DNA from: Enterobacter sp. Bisph1
GTDB lineage: Bacteria > Pseudomonadota > Gammaproteobacteria > Enterobacterales > Enterobacteriaceae
Direction: 5' to 3'
Assembly: GCF_000814905.1 (NCBI RefSeq)
Contig: NZ_JXAG01000033.1
Location: 124,001 to 188,000 of the forward strand
DNA: 64,000 nt
Shown piece by piece: positions 55,081-64,000 of this stretch. The translations under genes were made by a program, and so were the position numbers. The first letter of the stretch is position 1. Every line of letters starts with the position of its first letter. The notes under the pieces are model-generated. The model ran no database searches and was not told the origin of the DNA. It saw nothing but the letters and a program-made list of their open reading frames with translations.

Positions 55081-57782
55081 TCTTCTTCTCCCTTATTTCC
55101 GTCCCGCAGCGCTTTGGGCGGCAGCGGTGAAAAATAGCCGACAATCAGCACCAGTACCGCCACGCCAATAAAGGCAATGGCGCGTGAAAGCCCACCGCCA
55201 CCGGCGCTGTCGACCAGCATTAATTTAAGCAACACCACGCCCAACAACACGCTGCCGCCAATCCACTGCTGGCGAGCGTTGTGACGGGTAGCGCGAATCA
55301 TCACCACCAGCGCAATCAGCATCCAGAACAGGGCAAAACAGGTCTGAATCAGCCGCGATTGCCACAGACTTTGCGTCTCCCAGGGCACATCTGCATAGCA
55401 GGCCAGCAGACGCAGCAATGCGCCATTGATCCACCAGAAGGCGAGCGCGGCCAGTCCCCATGGCGCTGCACGCCACAATTGCGGCGCAATCGCCTGAAAG
55501 TGCGCTGCGCTAAAACGGCTGTACCACCACAGACCAAGCAGGGCAAACGCTGCGCCCTCTTCCAGGGGATTCACCAGCGGCAGATAGTGCATGCCCATCA
55601 CCACACCGTCGCTGAAATTGCCGAACACCAGCAGGCACAGCAGCAGCGGAACCAGCGGTAACAACCCCAGCGCGCCATACAGCGCAGGCCACACGCGCCA
55701 CGGCCACCACTGGCGACCAATGGCCGTCAGCACCAGCGCCATCGCCGCACCGCCCGCCGCCATCGGCAGCCCCAGTTGCCAGGGTTCGTTGCCCCACGCC
55801 AGCCCATCGACAAACCAGTACAATTCACAGCCTGCCGCCAGCAGCACTATCCACAATAACGCAATATGCAGCCATTGCGACAACCGTGCGGGCAACGCCG
55901 CGGGTTGGCGGTAAAGCAGCAGCAACGCACTCGGTAACGCCACACACCAGGCGAGATTCGCCCAGCCTGCCGCCAGCAGATGCCCTTGTGTGGCAAGTTG
56001 CCAGCCGAGCATCAATGCCATTCCCGGCCATAGCAACCAGCATGCATAACCTGGTTCTGGCCACAAGGCGCGCAAACTTCCCGCCCGCCACAGCCACACC
56101 GATAGCGCCAGCAGCGTCAGCACACCGAATCGGTAATCGACAGAGGATGGCAGCAGCAGTTGCGAGGCACCACCCAGTGCGACCAGCCAGAAAAGGATGC
56201 CGCCGGTGAGTAACAGCCAGCTGCCCTCCTTGCGCAGATCGCGCCACAGCCAGGCGGCCGCCAGCCAGCAGCCGCTGAGCACGGCAAAAATCAGCAGCGT
56301 CGACAGGGCGTTAATCCCGTCCGCCGTCGCCCACAGGGCGCTGCCCAGCGCCAACACCAGCAGCGCGGTGCCGCTATATTGCATACGGCGCAGATGTTGT
56401 TGCCCACCAAGCCACAGAATACCCAGCCCTTCCAGCGCCCAGGCCATGGCCGTCCAGCGCGCCGACAGCGCCAGCGGAATGGCGAGGGTGGCAAAGCCGC
56501 CGCCGAGAGCCAGCGCCGCCAGCACCAGCGGTTTCGCCACTGTTGGGTAGCGTTTAAGGGCAATGACCGCCAGCGTCAGGTAGAACAGACCAAAGCCGAG
56601 GGCGCTAAATGCCGGGCCATACTGCCAGTGCTGGGTGATGGCGTACTGCATGCCAAAGCCCGCCAGCGGCGGCGCAAAAAGTAAAACCCCGTCGATAATT
56701 CGCTCGCCCCGGCGCTGGGCGCGCAGGGAAAGCACCATGCTGAGGACGCCGAATATCAGGATATTCGCCAGCAGAAACAGCTGGCAGCTGAGGTAATATT
56801 CCGGGCGATAGTTATCCATCCCCCAGATACCCGCAACGCCGAAGGTGAACACCATGCCGAGCAGGTTTAGTTCACGCCAGTGTTGCCAGACGCTAATGGC
56901 GAGAATGCCCACCGACAACAGCAGGTAGAAGGAGAAGAGCGCGATGTGGCTGCCGCCGCCCGTCGATAGCAGGATCGGTGCCAGATAGCCGCCGAGGCTT
57001 GCCAACAGCGCCAGACTAAGGGCTTTTTGCAACACCGCCAGCCCCACGCTTGCCGCGCAAATGACGATTAACAGCGCAAACGCCAGCGTCATCGGCAGCA
57101 TTTGCCACAGGCGAAACGCGCCAAAGACGGTTAAATAGAGCGCACCTACCGCGCCGCCCTGCAGGATAAGCGCGAAAACCGTCTGCTTATGCCGCAGCCG
57201 CCAGCCAAGCCCCAGCAGCGCCATCGCCACCAGCGCTACCGCCGCCAGCCGCAGCTCCAGCGGGAACAGGTCGTACTCGACGGTGTAGCGCAGCAGAAAG
57301 GAGAGACCGATAAATAGCAGCACAATCCCCAGTTTCGCCAGCGGATTGCCATGCATAAACCAGCGTACCAACGACGTGACCATGCCCCATGACGGGGTTT
57401 CCGGCTTCTTTGGCGTAACGGACGGGGTTTCGGTTGCTGACGGTTTGCGCATCCCTGCGGGCGAGGCCGCTTTTTGCCCCCACGGGTTATTTACCACCGT
57501 AGGCGGTAAATCGACGGGCGCGGGTTCGTCGATGGGCGGCGGAGCAACCTCCTGCACCGGTATCGAAAGGGGGGATTGCGCGGCCATTGTGCGGGTGTGC
57601 GCAGCCGTCGCGGCCATGTCCGGGTCCGTCAGCCGCTGTTCCAACTGGTTTAGCCGCTGACGTAACTGGTGTAATTCTTGTTGGGTGCTGCTGCTGCGCC
57701 GCCAGGCGATAATCGCCAGAATGGGCACCACTACCAGCGCCATAAACAGCACTAACGCGCCGAAGAGAAAAAGCTCATCCAT
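55077..57782 (-). CDS. DUF2339 multi-spanning membrane protein
   Basis: A 901-residue polytopic inner-membrane protein: one N-terminal helix (about 5-27), a cytosolic coiled coil (HQLRQRLNQLEQRLTD, about 40-55), a Pro-rich linker (about 70-130) and then some 25 or more hydrophobic helices covering the remainder to the C-terminal KALRDGNKGEEE. This is the DUF2339 family layout. It starts 54 bp after the malZ stop on the same strand, so read-through from malZ is possible. Its function is not known; the coupled DUF3999 partner suggests an envelope role. Confidence 0.9.
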   Translation of the reverse strand: MDELFLFGALVLFMALVVVPILAIIAWRRSSSTQQELHQLRQRLNQLEQRLTDPDMAATAAHTRTMAAQSPLSIPVQEVAPPPIDEPAPVDLPPTVVNNPWGQKAASPAGMRKPSATETPSVTPKKPETPSWGMVTSLVRWFMHGNPLAKLGIVLLFIGLSFLLRYTVEYDLFPLELRLAAVALVAMALLGLGWRLRHKQTVFALILQGGAVGALYLTVFGAFRLWQMLPMTLAFALLIVICAASVGLAVLQKALSLALLASLGGYLAPILLSTGGGSHIALFSFYLLLSVGILAISVWQHWRELNLLGMVFTFGVAGIWGMDNYRPEYYLSCQLFLLANILIFGVLSMVLSLRAQRRGERIIDGVLLFAPPLAGFGMQYAITQHWQYGPAFSALGFGLFYLTLAVIALKRYPTVAKPLVLAALALGGGFATLAIPLALSARWTAMAWALEGLGILWLGGQQHLRRMQYSGTALLVLALGSALWATADGINALSTLLIFAVLSGCWLAAAWLWRDLRKEGSWLLLTGGILFWLVALGGASQLLLPSSVDYRFGVLTLLALSVWLWRAGSLRALWPEPGYACWLLWPGMALMLGWQLATQGHLLAAGWANLAWCVALPSALLLLYRQPAALPARLSQWLHIALLWIVLLAAGCELYWFVDGLAWGNEPWQLGLPMAAGGAAMALVLTAIGRQWWPWRVWPALYGALGLLPLVPLLLCLLVFGNFSDGVVMGMHYLPLVNPLEEGAAFALLGLWWYSRFSAAHFQAIAPQLWRAAPWGLAALAFWWINGALLRLLACYADVPWETQSLWQSRLIQTCFALFWMLIALVVMIRATRHNARQQWIGGSVLLGVVLLKLMLVDSAGGGGLSRAIAFIGVAVLVLIVGYFSPLPPKALRDGNKGEEE

Positions 57783-57836
57783 GTACGATCGCCTTCACAA
57801 AGGGGAGACGTTACGCCGCCCCTTTCGCGTGGCGAA

Positions 57837-59654
57837 TCAGGCGGCTGACCAGACAGAGGCGCTAATCGCTGAAAGCGTTAACACATCGTCCTGTAGCGTA
57901 CCTGTACCTTCCTGAAGCCGCCAGTTTTTCCCGCGCAACAGCGGTGAATCCTCCAGCACCACTTCGCAGGCTTCGCCGCGGTTAATTGCCACCAGGGTAC
58001 GCTGCTGGCGATAGACACGCAAAAACACCAGCACATTACCCTGCGCGTAAATCACTAAACACCCGCCGTAGCGCAGCGCCTGCGAGCGCGAGCGCAGCTT
58101 CGCCATCCGCTGGTAGAGCGCCAGCAGTTTGCCGTCCTGACGCGTTTTGTCCCACGGGAAGGGCTTGCGGCAAAAGGGATCGTTGGCGCCGTCCAGCCCC
58201 ACTTCATCGCCATAATAAATACACGGCGTGCCCGGCCAGCAAAACAGCCACACTACCGCCAGCGGTAAACGGGCAACATCGTTGCCGAGCACGGTTTTAA
58301 AGCGCGGCGTGTCGTGGCTGTCGAGCTGGTTAAACATACGCAGTTGCTGCTGGTGCGATAGCCCGGCGCGGTAGTTATCCATCCATGCGGCGCAGGTTTC
58401 TGCATCGATATTCTGCGCATCGTACGAGAGATCCGTTTTCGCCAGAAACGCCCATAGCGGCAGGGTAAAGCCGCGATAGTTCATCGACGCGTCTTCGGCG
58501 TCCGCCTGCAACCACTGGCGCGCATCGCCAAAATGTTCGCCAAAGATATAGGCCTGCGGTCGGGTCTCTTTTGCCGCCGCGGTGATGGCCGTTACATGGC
58601 GCAAATTTTCACCCGCACCGCCCTCTTCCCCCAGCATATGCACGACATCCAGCCGCCAGCCATCCATATTCCACGGTGCTTTTAGCCAGTGGCGCACAAT
58701 GCTCTCCTCGCCCTGATAAATCTCTTCGCGCAAGGTCGGGGAGCGGTAATCGAGTTTCGGCAGGCTGGCATAGCCGAGCCAGTCGCGGGCGTGACCGTTC
58801 TCATCAAAACTAAACCAGCTGCGCCAGCGGGAATCGGGATTATGACAGGCGCCGCCCGTGGCGCGATTGTGGCGGTCGAACCAGGCGTGGGAATCACCCG
58901 TATGATTAAATACGCCATCGAGAATAAGCTTCATACCCGCCTCCTGCGTGTGCTGGCGCAGGCGCAGGAGCGCTTCATCGCCGCCGAACTGCGGATCGAC
59001 ATGGCGATAATCTTCGGTGTCATATTTATGCACGCTAGGGGCAACAAACACCGGATTGAGGTACAGGGCGGTGACGCCGAGCTTTTTCAGATACGGCAGT
59101 TTTTCGCTAATGCCGTCCAGATCGCCGCCATAAAAGGTCGAACCGCCCGCTTCGGCGGTCAACGGATCGTCCCAGTTACGCAGCACAATCGACTGACCGG
59201 CGGCATGATGATAATAAACCTTGTCTTGCTCTTCACCGCGCGGCAGGCTGCGGGCAAAGCGGTCCGGGAAAATCTGGTAGAACACCTGATCCGCCACCCA
59301 TTGCGGTCCGCTGTCCGGCAGATCGATGGCGAACTGTTCAAGGCGTGCCGGGGGAAAACGGCTAAAGCCCTGCGGGGTAAACCACAGCTGACGGTTCTTC
59401 CACAGTAGCTTAAAGCTGTAGCGGCGACGAGGCTGGCCGCTCGCCACGTCAATGGCAACCCGCCAGACCGTTACGCCGTCGGCCGTCGCTTTACGCCCGC
59501 AATGCATCACCACCGGCGTCTCCTCGTTATCCATTTCTGTCCGTAGCGTCACCCGCTCCGGCAGCGACGTACCGGCGAGCCAGAGCGTAATAACCAGTTG
59601 ATCCTGTTTCTGTTTCACAAACGGCGCAACGGGCAAATGCCATGCATTCAACAT
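57837..59654 (-). CDS. malZ: MalZ, maltodextrin glucosidase
   Basis: A 605-residue cytosolic GH13 enzyme (E. coli about 605) that releases glucose from the reducing end of maltotriose and longer maltodextrins. N-terminal beta domain (1-120), then the TIM barrel: [10 protein letters not shown] (region II), [11 protein letters not shown] with the nucleophile Asp, GEHFGDA with the acid/base Glu and [10 protein letters not shown] with the transition-state Asp. ATG 59654 gives the family start MLNAWHLPV behind AAAGGGGA. In E. coli it is MalT-regulated; only a weak MalT-box-like GGGGGTGAGA (59734-59743) is seen here. Confidence 0.97.
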   Translation of the reverse strand: MLNAWHLPVAPFVKQKQDQLVITLWLAGTSLPERVTLRTEMDNEETPVVMHCGRKATADGVTVWRVAIDVASGQPRRRYSFKLLWKNRQLWFTPQGFSRFPPARLEQFAIDLPDSGPQWVADQVFYQIFPDRFARSLPRGEEQDKVYYHHAAGQSIVLRNWDDPLTAEAGGSTFYGGDLDGISEKLPYLKKLGVTALYLNPVFVAPSVHKYDTEDYRHVDPQFGGDEALLRLRQHTQEAGMKLILDGVFNHTGDSHAWFDRHNRATGGACHNPDSRWRSWFSFDENGHARDWLGYASLPKLDYRSPTLREEIYQGEESIVRHWLKAPWNMDGWRLDVVHMLGEEGGAGENLRHVTAITAAAKETRPQAYIFGEHFGDARQWLQADAEDASMNYRGFTLPLWAFLAKTDLSYDAQNIDAETCAAWMDNYRAGLSHQQQLRMFNQLDSHDTPRFKTVLGNDVARLPLAVVWLFCWPGTPCIYYGDEVGLDGANDPFCRKPFPWDKTRQDGKLLALYQRMAKLRSRSQALRYGGCLVIYAQGNVLVFLRVYRQQRTLVAINRGEACEVVLEDSPLLRGKNWRLQEGTGTLQDDVLTLSAISASVWSAA

Positions 59655-59878
59655 CAAAAAATCCCCTTTGTTCAAAATGACGCCACTCTTCCACAGCGGT
59701 TGCCGCCCTGCCTCCTTCTTTACGCATTTTTCCGGGGGTGAGATCGAGGGCGCAGAGAAAAGCGTCTGGCAGGCACGTAACGGCACGGGCCGAAATCACG
59801 GCTGGCTACGTTGAAAAATATAGTTGAATAAACGAGTTAGCATAACTGCGAAAGGGCGGGAAACGAGGCGGGATAAAC

Positions 59879-59903
59879 GCTGGCATCGGTCACCGACGCC
59901 AGC
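59879..59903 (-). terminator. Terminator candidate of proY
   Basis: On the minus strand GCTGGCGTCGG-TGA-CCGATGCCAGC (one G-U pair), an 11-bp stem followed by a weak GTTTATC. Confidence 0.5.
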
Positions 59904-59914
59904 ACTTTGGGTTA

Positions 59915-61267
59915 TCAGGCTTTGCGGCGTTTAAACTGCCAGCCGATTAACAGCAGCGCAATCCATGCCAGCCCGACATACAGCGAGATGCGGGTTTCCG
60001 GATGCCAGCCAATCAGCACAATAATAAAGACGAGGAAAATCAGCCCGACCACGGTGGTTGCTACCCCGCCCGGCACCTTAAATTTCAGCGCCTTCACTTC
60101 ATCGGCGGAGAGGCGGCGGCGGAAACCGATCTGCGAAAGCAGAATCATGATCCACACCCAAACGGTGGCAAAGGTCGCCAGCGAGGCAATCACCAGGAAG
60201 ACGTTTTCCGGCATGATGTAATTCAAGTACACCGCCAGCAGCAGCGCAACCGTCATCACCATCACCGTTACCCACGGAATACCGCGACGCGAGGTTTTGG
60301 CAAACATCTTAGGCGCGCTCCCCTGCTCGGCCATGCCGTGCAGCATGCGGCCGACGCCAAAGACATCGCTGTTAATCGCCGACAGCGAAGCGGTCAGCAC
60401 CACAAAGTTAAGGATGCTGGCGGCAAAAGTGATGCCCATATGCTGGAAAGTCAGCACAAATGGGCTGCCATCGGTGCCGACCTGATTCCACGGATAAATA
60501 GACATAATCACGAACAGCGTACCGACGTAGAACACCAGAATACGCAGCGGCACGGAGTTGATGGCGCGCGGGATCGACTGCTCAGGATCTTTCGCTTCCC
60601 CGGCGGTGATACCGATAATTTCAATCCCGCCGTAGGCAAACATCACCATCTGCAGCGCCATCACTGTTCCCAGCCAGCCGTTACTGAAGAAGCCGCCGTG
60701 GCTCCACAGATTGCTGATGCCCGTCGCCTGGCCGCCGTTGCCGATACCCCACAGGATGATACCAAAACCGGCGACAATCATGATGATAATGGTGGCGACT
60801 TTAAAGAAGGAGAACCAGAACTCCAGCTCGCCAAACACCTTCACGCTCATCAGGTTAATAGAGCAGATGAGCAACACCACGCTTAACACCCAGATCCAGT
60901 GCGGCACCGTCGGGAACCAGACGCCCATATAGATACCGAAGGCGGTGACATCGGCGATAGCGACAATCAGGATTTCAAAACAGTAGGTCCAGCCGGTGAT
61001 ATACCCGGCCAGCGGGCCGAGGTTTTCCTGTGCATAGCGGGAGAAAGAGCTGGCGGAAGGGTTGTGCACGGACATCTCGCCCAGCGCGCGCATTATGATA
61101 TACGCGGCAACACCGCCAATAATGTAGGCCAACAGTACGCTGGGTCCGGCCATTTTGATGGCATCTGCGGAACCATAAAACAGCCCGGTGCCAATCGCTG
61201 AACCCAGCGCCATAAAGCGAATGTGGCGGGTACTGAGCCCACGCTTCAGCTTATTCGTACTTTCCAT
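59915..61267 (-). CDS. proY: ProY, amino-acid permease of the APC family
   Basis: A 450-residue, 12-helix amino-acid/proton symporter (E. coli 457, seven residues longer at the C-terminus). The APC signature [20 protein letters not shown] follows the first cytosolic segment, and [21 protein letters not shown] is the conserved mid-protein block. Annotated in Salmonella as a cryptic proline transporter; in other enterobacteria a histidine-transport role has been suggested, so the substrate is uncertain. Start ATG 61267 matches the family; an in-frame GTG lies three codons upstream. It follows brnQ with a terminator-like hairpin in the 83-bp gap. Confidence 0.95.
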   Translation of the reverse strand: MESTNKLKRGLSTRHIRFMALGSAIGTGLFYGSADAIKMAGPSVLLAYIIGGVAAYIIMRALGEMSVHNPSASSFSRYAQENLGPLAGYITGWTYCFEILIVAIADVTAFGIYMGVWFPTVPHWIWVLSVVLLICSINLMSVKVFGELEFWFSFFKVATIIIMIVAGFGIILWGIGNGGQATGISNLWSHGGFFSNGWLGTVMALQMVMFAYGGIEIIGITAGEAKDPEQSIPRAINSVPLRILVFYVGTLFVIMSIYPWNQVGTDGSPFVLTFQHMGITFAASILNFVVLTASLSAINSDVFGVGRMLHGMAEQGSAPKMFAKTSRRGIPWVTVMVMTVALLLAVYLNYIMPENVFLVIASLATFATVWVWIMILLSQIGFRRRLSADEVKALKFKVPGGVATTVVGLIFLVFIIVLIGWHPETRISLYVGLAWIALLLIGWQFKRRKA

Positions 61268-61296
61268 CGTTTCCACTGCCGTTATTCATCACCAAA

Positions 61297-61328
61297 ATAA
61301 AAAACCACGGAGCGCGTGCCCCGTGGTT
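61297..61328 (-). terminator. Terminator or attenuator between brnQ and proY
   Basis: On the minus strand AACCACGG-(9-10 nt)-CCGTGGTT followed by TTTTATTTT. It would stop most brnQ transcripts before proY. Confidence 0.8.
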
Positions 61329-61350
61329 AAACAAACCGTGTTTGCTGCTG

Positions 61351-62670
61351 TTAGTGCGCGCTGGATGTTACCTGTCGTCCAGCGATGCGATCCCAGACTG
61401 CGGCCAGAATCACCATCACCAGACTCGGCATCAGCCACGCCAGCCCTTCCCCTGCCAGCGGCAAGCGCTGAGTCCAGGCAGGAAGGTGTTCAGCAAATGC
61501 GGACGCTTTCACGCCGTCAAGGATACCAAAAAGCAGGCTGATAAACATCGCCGGTGCGATAACTCGCGTCGAGCTGTTCCAGAAAGAGCGGGTAAAGCTC
61601 AATACCACCAGCACGATGCACGGCGGATAGATAAGCGTCAGCACCGGAATAGAGATCTGGATCAGATGGCTCAGCCCGAGGTTGGAGACCGCCATCGAGA
61701 AGATACCCAGAATAAACACCAGCGTGCGGTAAGAGAGCGGCAGATATTGTGCGAAGAACTCGGCACAGGCGCAGGTCAGGCCCACCGCCGTCACCAGGCA
61801 GGCGATGAAAATCAGCGCCGCCAGCAGAAGGCTGCCCGCCCCACCGAAGGTGTGCTGCACGTAAGCATGCAGAATAGCAGCGCCGTTGGCAGACTGATCG
61901 ACCAGCATTGAGCTGTCTGAACCCAGACGGAACAGCGCCAGATAAAGCAGCGTTAAACCCACACCCGCCATCAGGCCAGCCCAGACGGTATAGCGGGTCA
62001 GCAGACGTGCTTCCGTCACGCCGCGTGAACGCGCCGCGTTAACAATCACAATGCCGAACACCATCGCGCCAAGGGTATCCATCGTCAGATAGCCATTAAC
62101 GAAACCATTCGAGAACGCGGCATTCTGGTAGGCGTCCATCGCATGGCTGATAGGACCTGCGGGCCAGACAATCGCGGCAACGGAAAGCACCGTCAGGGCA
62201 ATAATTTTCAACGGCGCGAGGAAATTACCAACGGTATCGAGCAGTTTACCCGGGTAGAGCGACACCAGAATGACCAGTGCAAAATAGAGCAGGCTGTAAA
62301 TCAGCAGCGGCATCGGGCCTTCGCCGGTCAGCGGCGCAATGCCCACTTCAAAGGAGACGGTTGCCGTACGCGGTGTAGCGAACAGCGGCCCCACCGCCAG
62401 GTAACACACCGTTGCCAGCAGAACGCCCGCCACTTTACCGATTGGCGTACTCAGGCTATCCACGCCGCCGCCCACTTTCGCCAGCGCAATAACCGTAAGC
62501 ACCGGCAAACCGACCGCGGTAATCAGAAAACCAAATGCCGCCGTCCAGACGTGTTCACCCGCCTGTAAGCCAACCATGGGAGGGAAAATAATGTTACCTG
62601 CGCCGACAAAGAGGGCAAAGGTCATAAAGCCCAGTGCAACAATGTCGCGTGGTTTTAAGTGATGGGTCAT
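61351..62670 (-). CDS. brnQ: BrnQ, branched-chain amino-acid/cation symporter
   Basis: A 439-residue, 12-helix inner-membrane transporter (E. coli 439) for Leu, Ile and Val of the LIVCS family. Conserved start [20 protein letters not shown], then [18 protein letters not shown] and [16 protein letters not shown] 62670 is the family start; the longer frame upstream lies in the promoter. Upstream on the same strand is phoR. Confidence 0.97.
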   Translation of the reverse strand: MTHHLKPRDIVALGFMTFALFVGAGNIIFPPMVGLQAGEHVWTAAFGFLITAVGLPVLTVIALAKVGGGVDSLSTPIGKVAGVLLATVCYLAVGPLFATPRTATVSFEVGIAPLTGEGPMPLLIYSLLYFALVILVSLYPGKLLDTVGNFLAPLKIIALTVLSVAAIVWPAGPISHAMDAYQNAAFSNGFVNGYLTMDTLGAMVFGIVIVNAARSRGVTEARLLTRYTVWAGLMAGVGLTLLYLALFRLGSDSSMLVDQSANGAAILHAYVQHTFGGAGSLLLAALIFIACLVTAVGLTCACAEFFAQYLPLSYRTLVFILGIFSMAVSNLGLSHLIQISIPVLTLIYPPCIVLVVLSFTRSFWNSSTRVIAPAMFISLLFGILDGVKASAFAEHLPAWTQRLPLAGEGLAWLMPSLVMVILAAVWDRIAGRQVTSSAH

Positions 62671-62851
62671 AAATTTTACTGCCTGTGGATGTGGTGTCGT
62701 AAAGTGATGAATTTTTGGCCTTTCCCGACCGCACAATAGAGCGCCGATAGCGCATTTATTCAGCGGGAAATGCTTTATGTATACCGTGGCGAAGAATAGT
62801 TTTTCGATTTACCACGTAAACACAGTCGGTCTGACAATGTATGGGGCGCAA

Positions 62852-62874
62852 TTTAAACGCTTATAACGTTTAAA
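62852..62874. promoter_or_regulatory. Palindromic element TTTAAACG-N7-CGTTTAAA upstream of brnQ
   Basis: A perfect 8-bp dyad lies about 180 bp upstream of the brnQ start in the phoR-brnQ gap (62671-63075), which has no gene. The spacing and AT-rich centre fit an operator; no known regulator can be named from it. Confidence 0.35.
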
Positions 62875-63024
62875 GGCAAGGTGGGATCGTAAAACTAGAT
62901 GGTTATGCTGAATTGAAAAGTCTAAGCAGTCAGATACTCTAAGTATAAGAAAAACACATGGCTGATCGTGCGAACAAAAAATAAGCAGATGTACAAACCT
63001 GCTGGCAGAGGCGGTAAACGGTGC

Positions 63025-63050
63025 GAAAAACGGCCTGATTGCGCAGGCCG
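63025..63050 (-). terminator. Terminator of phoR
   Basis: On the minus strand CGGCCTG-CGCAAT-CAGGCCG followed by TTTTTC. Confidence 0.85.
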
Positions 63051-63075
63051 CTGGCAACAGAGAATGACAGATCCG

Positions 63076-64000
63076 TCAGGAAGCGGCTTTTTTGGCAACC
63101 AAACGTTCCGGTAGCAGGAAGCTAAAGCGGGTGCCTTTCCCGGGTTGACTGACAATATCCAGTCGGCTTTCGTGATGATTCACCGCGTGTTTCACAATCG
63201 CCAGACCCAGTCCGCTGCCGCCAGTTTGCCGCGAACGCGCCTTATCCACGCGGTAGAAACGCTCCGTCAGGCGCGGAATATGTTCCGCCGCGATGCCGGG
63301 GCCATTATCCTCCACGCTAAATTCTGCCCCCTGCGGCAGATGCCGCCAGCAGACATCAATATGCGTCCCCGCAGGCGTATGGTTGACGGCGTTATACACC
63401 AGATTAGAGATGGCGCTGCGCAGCTGTTCTTCATTGCCGAGCACTTTTAAGCTGCTGTCGACATCAAAGGTAAAGCTATGCTTTTGCTGACTGAGGGTTT
63501 GCGCTTCGCGCTCCACCACCCGTAGCATCATCGGCACATCAATAATTTCGTTTGGCGACAGCGTCGGCGCGGCTTCAATCTTCGACAGCGTGAGCAACTG
63601 GCGAACCAGCCCTTCCATGCGTGAGGTTTGCTCGCGCATGGTGTGCAGCGCTTTTTCGCGCGGCGCACCTTCCAGGGTTTGCTCCTGCATCATCTCCAGA
63701 TAACCCTGCAGCACCGTTAACGGCGTGCGCAGCTCATGACTGACGTTGGCAAAAAAGTTACGCCGCGCGCCTTCGAGCTGGTGCATCTGCGTGACGTCGC
63801 GCGCCACCATCAGTAGCTGTTGCTCACTGTAGGGCATCACGCGGATCTCCAGATGCCGCCCGTTATTCAGTACCAGGTGCAGCGGCCGGGTGAACTCTTT
63901 TTTCTTCAGGTATTGCGTAAATTCGGGGTAGCGCAGCAGGTTGAGGATATTCTGGCCGTTATCGTCCGGCCAGCGTAGGCCAAGAATCTGTTGCGCCAGA
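63076..64000 (-). CDS. phoR: PhoR, phosphate-regulon sensor histidine kinase (5' end cut by window edge)
   Basis: The C-terminal 307 residues of the membrane histidine kinase that phosphorylates PhoB under phosphate limitation; about 125 N-terminal residues with the membrane helices lie beyond the edge (E. coli 431). Visible: the PAS-domain end ([20 protein letters not shown]), the phospho-acceptor H-box [13 protein letters not shown], the N-box [13 protein letters not shown]1 [10 protein letters not shown]-box [12 protein letters not shown] and G2 [14 protein letters not shown]. phoB should be encoded just beyond on the same strand. Confidence 0.98.
   Translation of the reverse strand, partial: LAQQILGLRWPDDNGQNILNLLRYPEFTQYLKKKEFTRPLHLVLNNGRHLEIRVMPYSEQQLLMVARDVTQMHQLEGARRNFFANVSHELRTPLTVLQGYLEMMQEQTLEGAPREKALHTMREQTSRMEGLVRQLLTLSKIEAAPTLSPNEIIDVPMMLRVVEREAQTLSQQKHSFTFDVDSSLKVLGNEEQLRSAISNLVYNAVNHTPAGTHIDVCWRHLPQGAEFSVEDNGPGIAAEHIPRLTERFYRVDKARSRQTGGSGLGLAIVKHAVNHHESRLDIVSQPGKGTRFSFLLPERLVAKKAAS

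Noticed and set aside
59734-59743. MalT-box-like GGGGGTGAGA upstream of malZ
   Set aside because: It matches GGGGAKGAGG at 8 of 10 positions, but MalT promoters need several ordered boxes and only one weak match is visible.

Overview
The window is a chromosomal segment of a gamma-proteobacterium of the family Enterobacteriaceae. The gene order (mdlA, decR, cof, ybaE, queC, fadM, ybaV, ppiD, hupB, lon, clpX, clpP, tig, bolA, yajG, ampG, cyoABCDE, yajR, yajQ, panE, yajL, thiI, xseB, ispA, dxs, yajO, pgpA, thiL, nusB, ribE, ribD, nrdR, yajI, tsx, secF, secD, yajC, tgt, queA, acpH, malZ, proY, brnQ, phoR) is the E. coli K-12 9-10 minute region read in reverse, and protein lengths match E. coli almost residue for residue. 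The differences (cdsH beside decR, a DUF2339/DUF3999 pair, a WYL regulator and VOC protein where K-12 has yajD) suggest an Enterobacter/Kosakonia/Klebsiella-type genus rather than Escherichia. The sequence alone does not fix the species.

Layout. 1-7.7 kb: MdlA exporter (cut by the left edge), cysteine-responsive DecR divergent from cysteine desulfhydrase CdsH, Cof, YbaE, QueC, FadM, YbaV. 7.8-17.2 kb: envelope and cytosolic proteostasis block (PpiD, HU-beta, Lon, ClpX, ClpP, trigger factor, BolA); lon and clpP keep recognisable sigma-32 promoters. 17.5-25.1 kb: YajG, the muropeptide permease AmpG, and the cytochrome bo3 operon cyoABCDE. 25.1-30.9 kb: an AT-rich accessory island between cyoE and yajR, absent from the K-12 layout. 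30.9-46.2 kb: core metabolism, with pantothenate (PanE), tRNA thiolation and thiamine (ThiI, Dxs, YajO, ThiL, with Cof further left), isoprenoids (IspA, Dxs), riboflavin (RibD, RibE), NusB, NrdR, and the nucleoside channel Tsx. 46.2-64 kb: WYL regulator and VOC protein, the queA-tgt-yajC-secD-secF operon, AcpH, the DUF3999/DUF2339 membrane pair, MalZ, ProY, BrnQ, and the PhoR kinase cut by the right edge.

The genes form several functional groups. Queuosine: QueC makes preQ0, and QueA and Tgt act later. Protein export and folding: SecDF-YajC, PpiD, trigger factor. Regulated proteolysis: Lon, ClpXP. Thiamine/DXP: Cof, ThiI, Dxs, ThiL and possibly YajO.

The least explained part is the island. 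It holds a cytosolic-looking GH18 chitinase-like gene, an IS3-family transposase remnant, several unlisted small membrane ORFs, a broken gene with an in-frame stop, and a three-gene minus-strand cassette. The first gene of that cassette encodes a 325-residue protein with a long glycine/alanine-rich hydrophobic core, the second a four-helix membrane protein, and the third a small charged protein. I read this as a candidate membrane-acting toxin with a membrane immunity partner. That reading is inference from architecture only.
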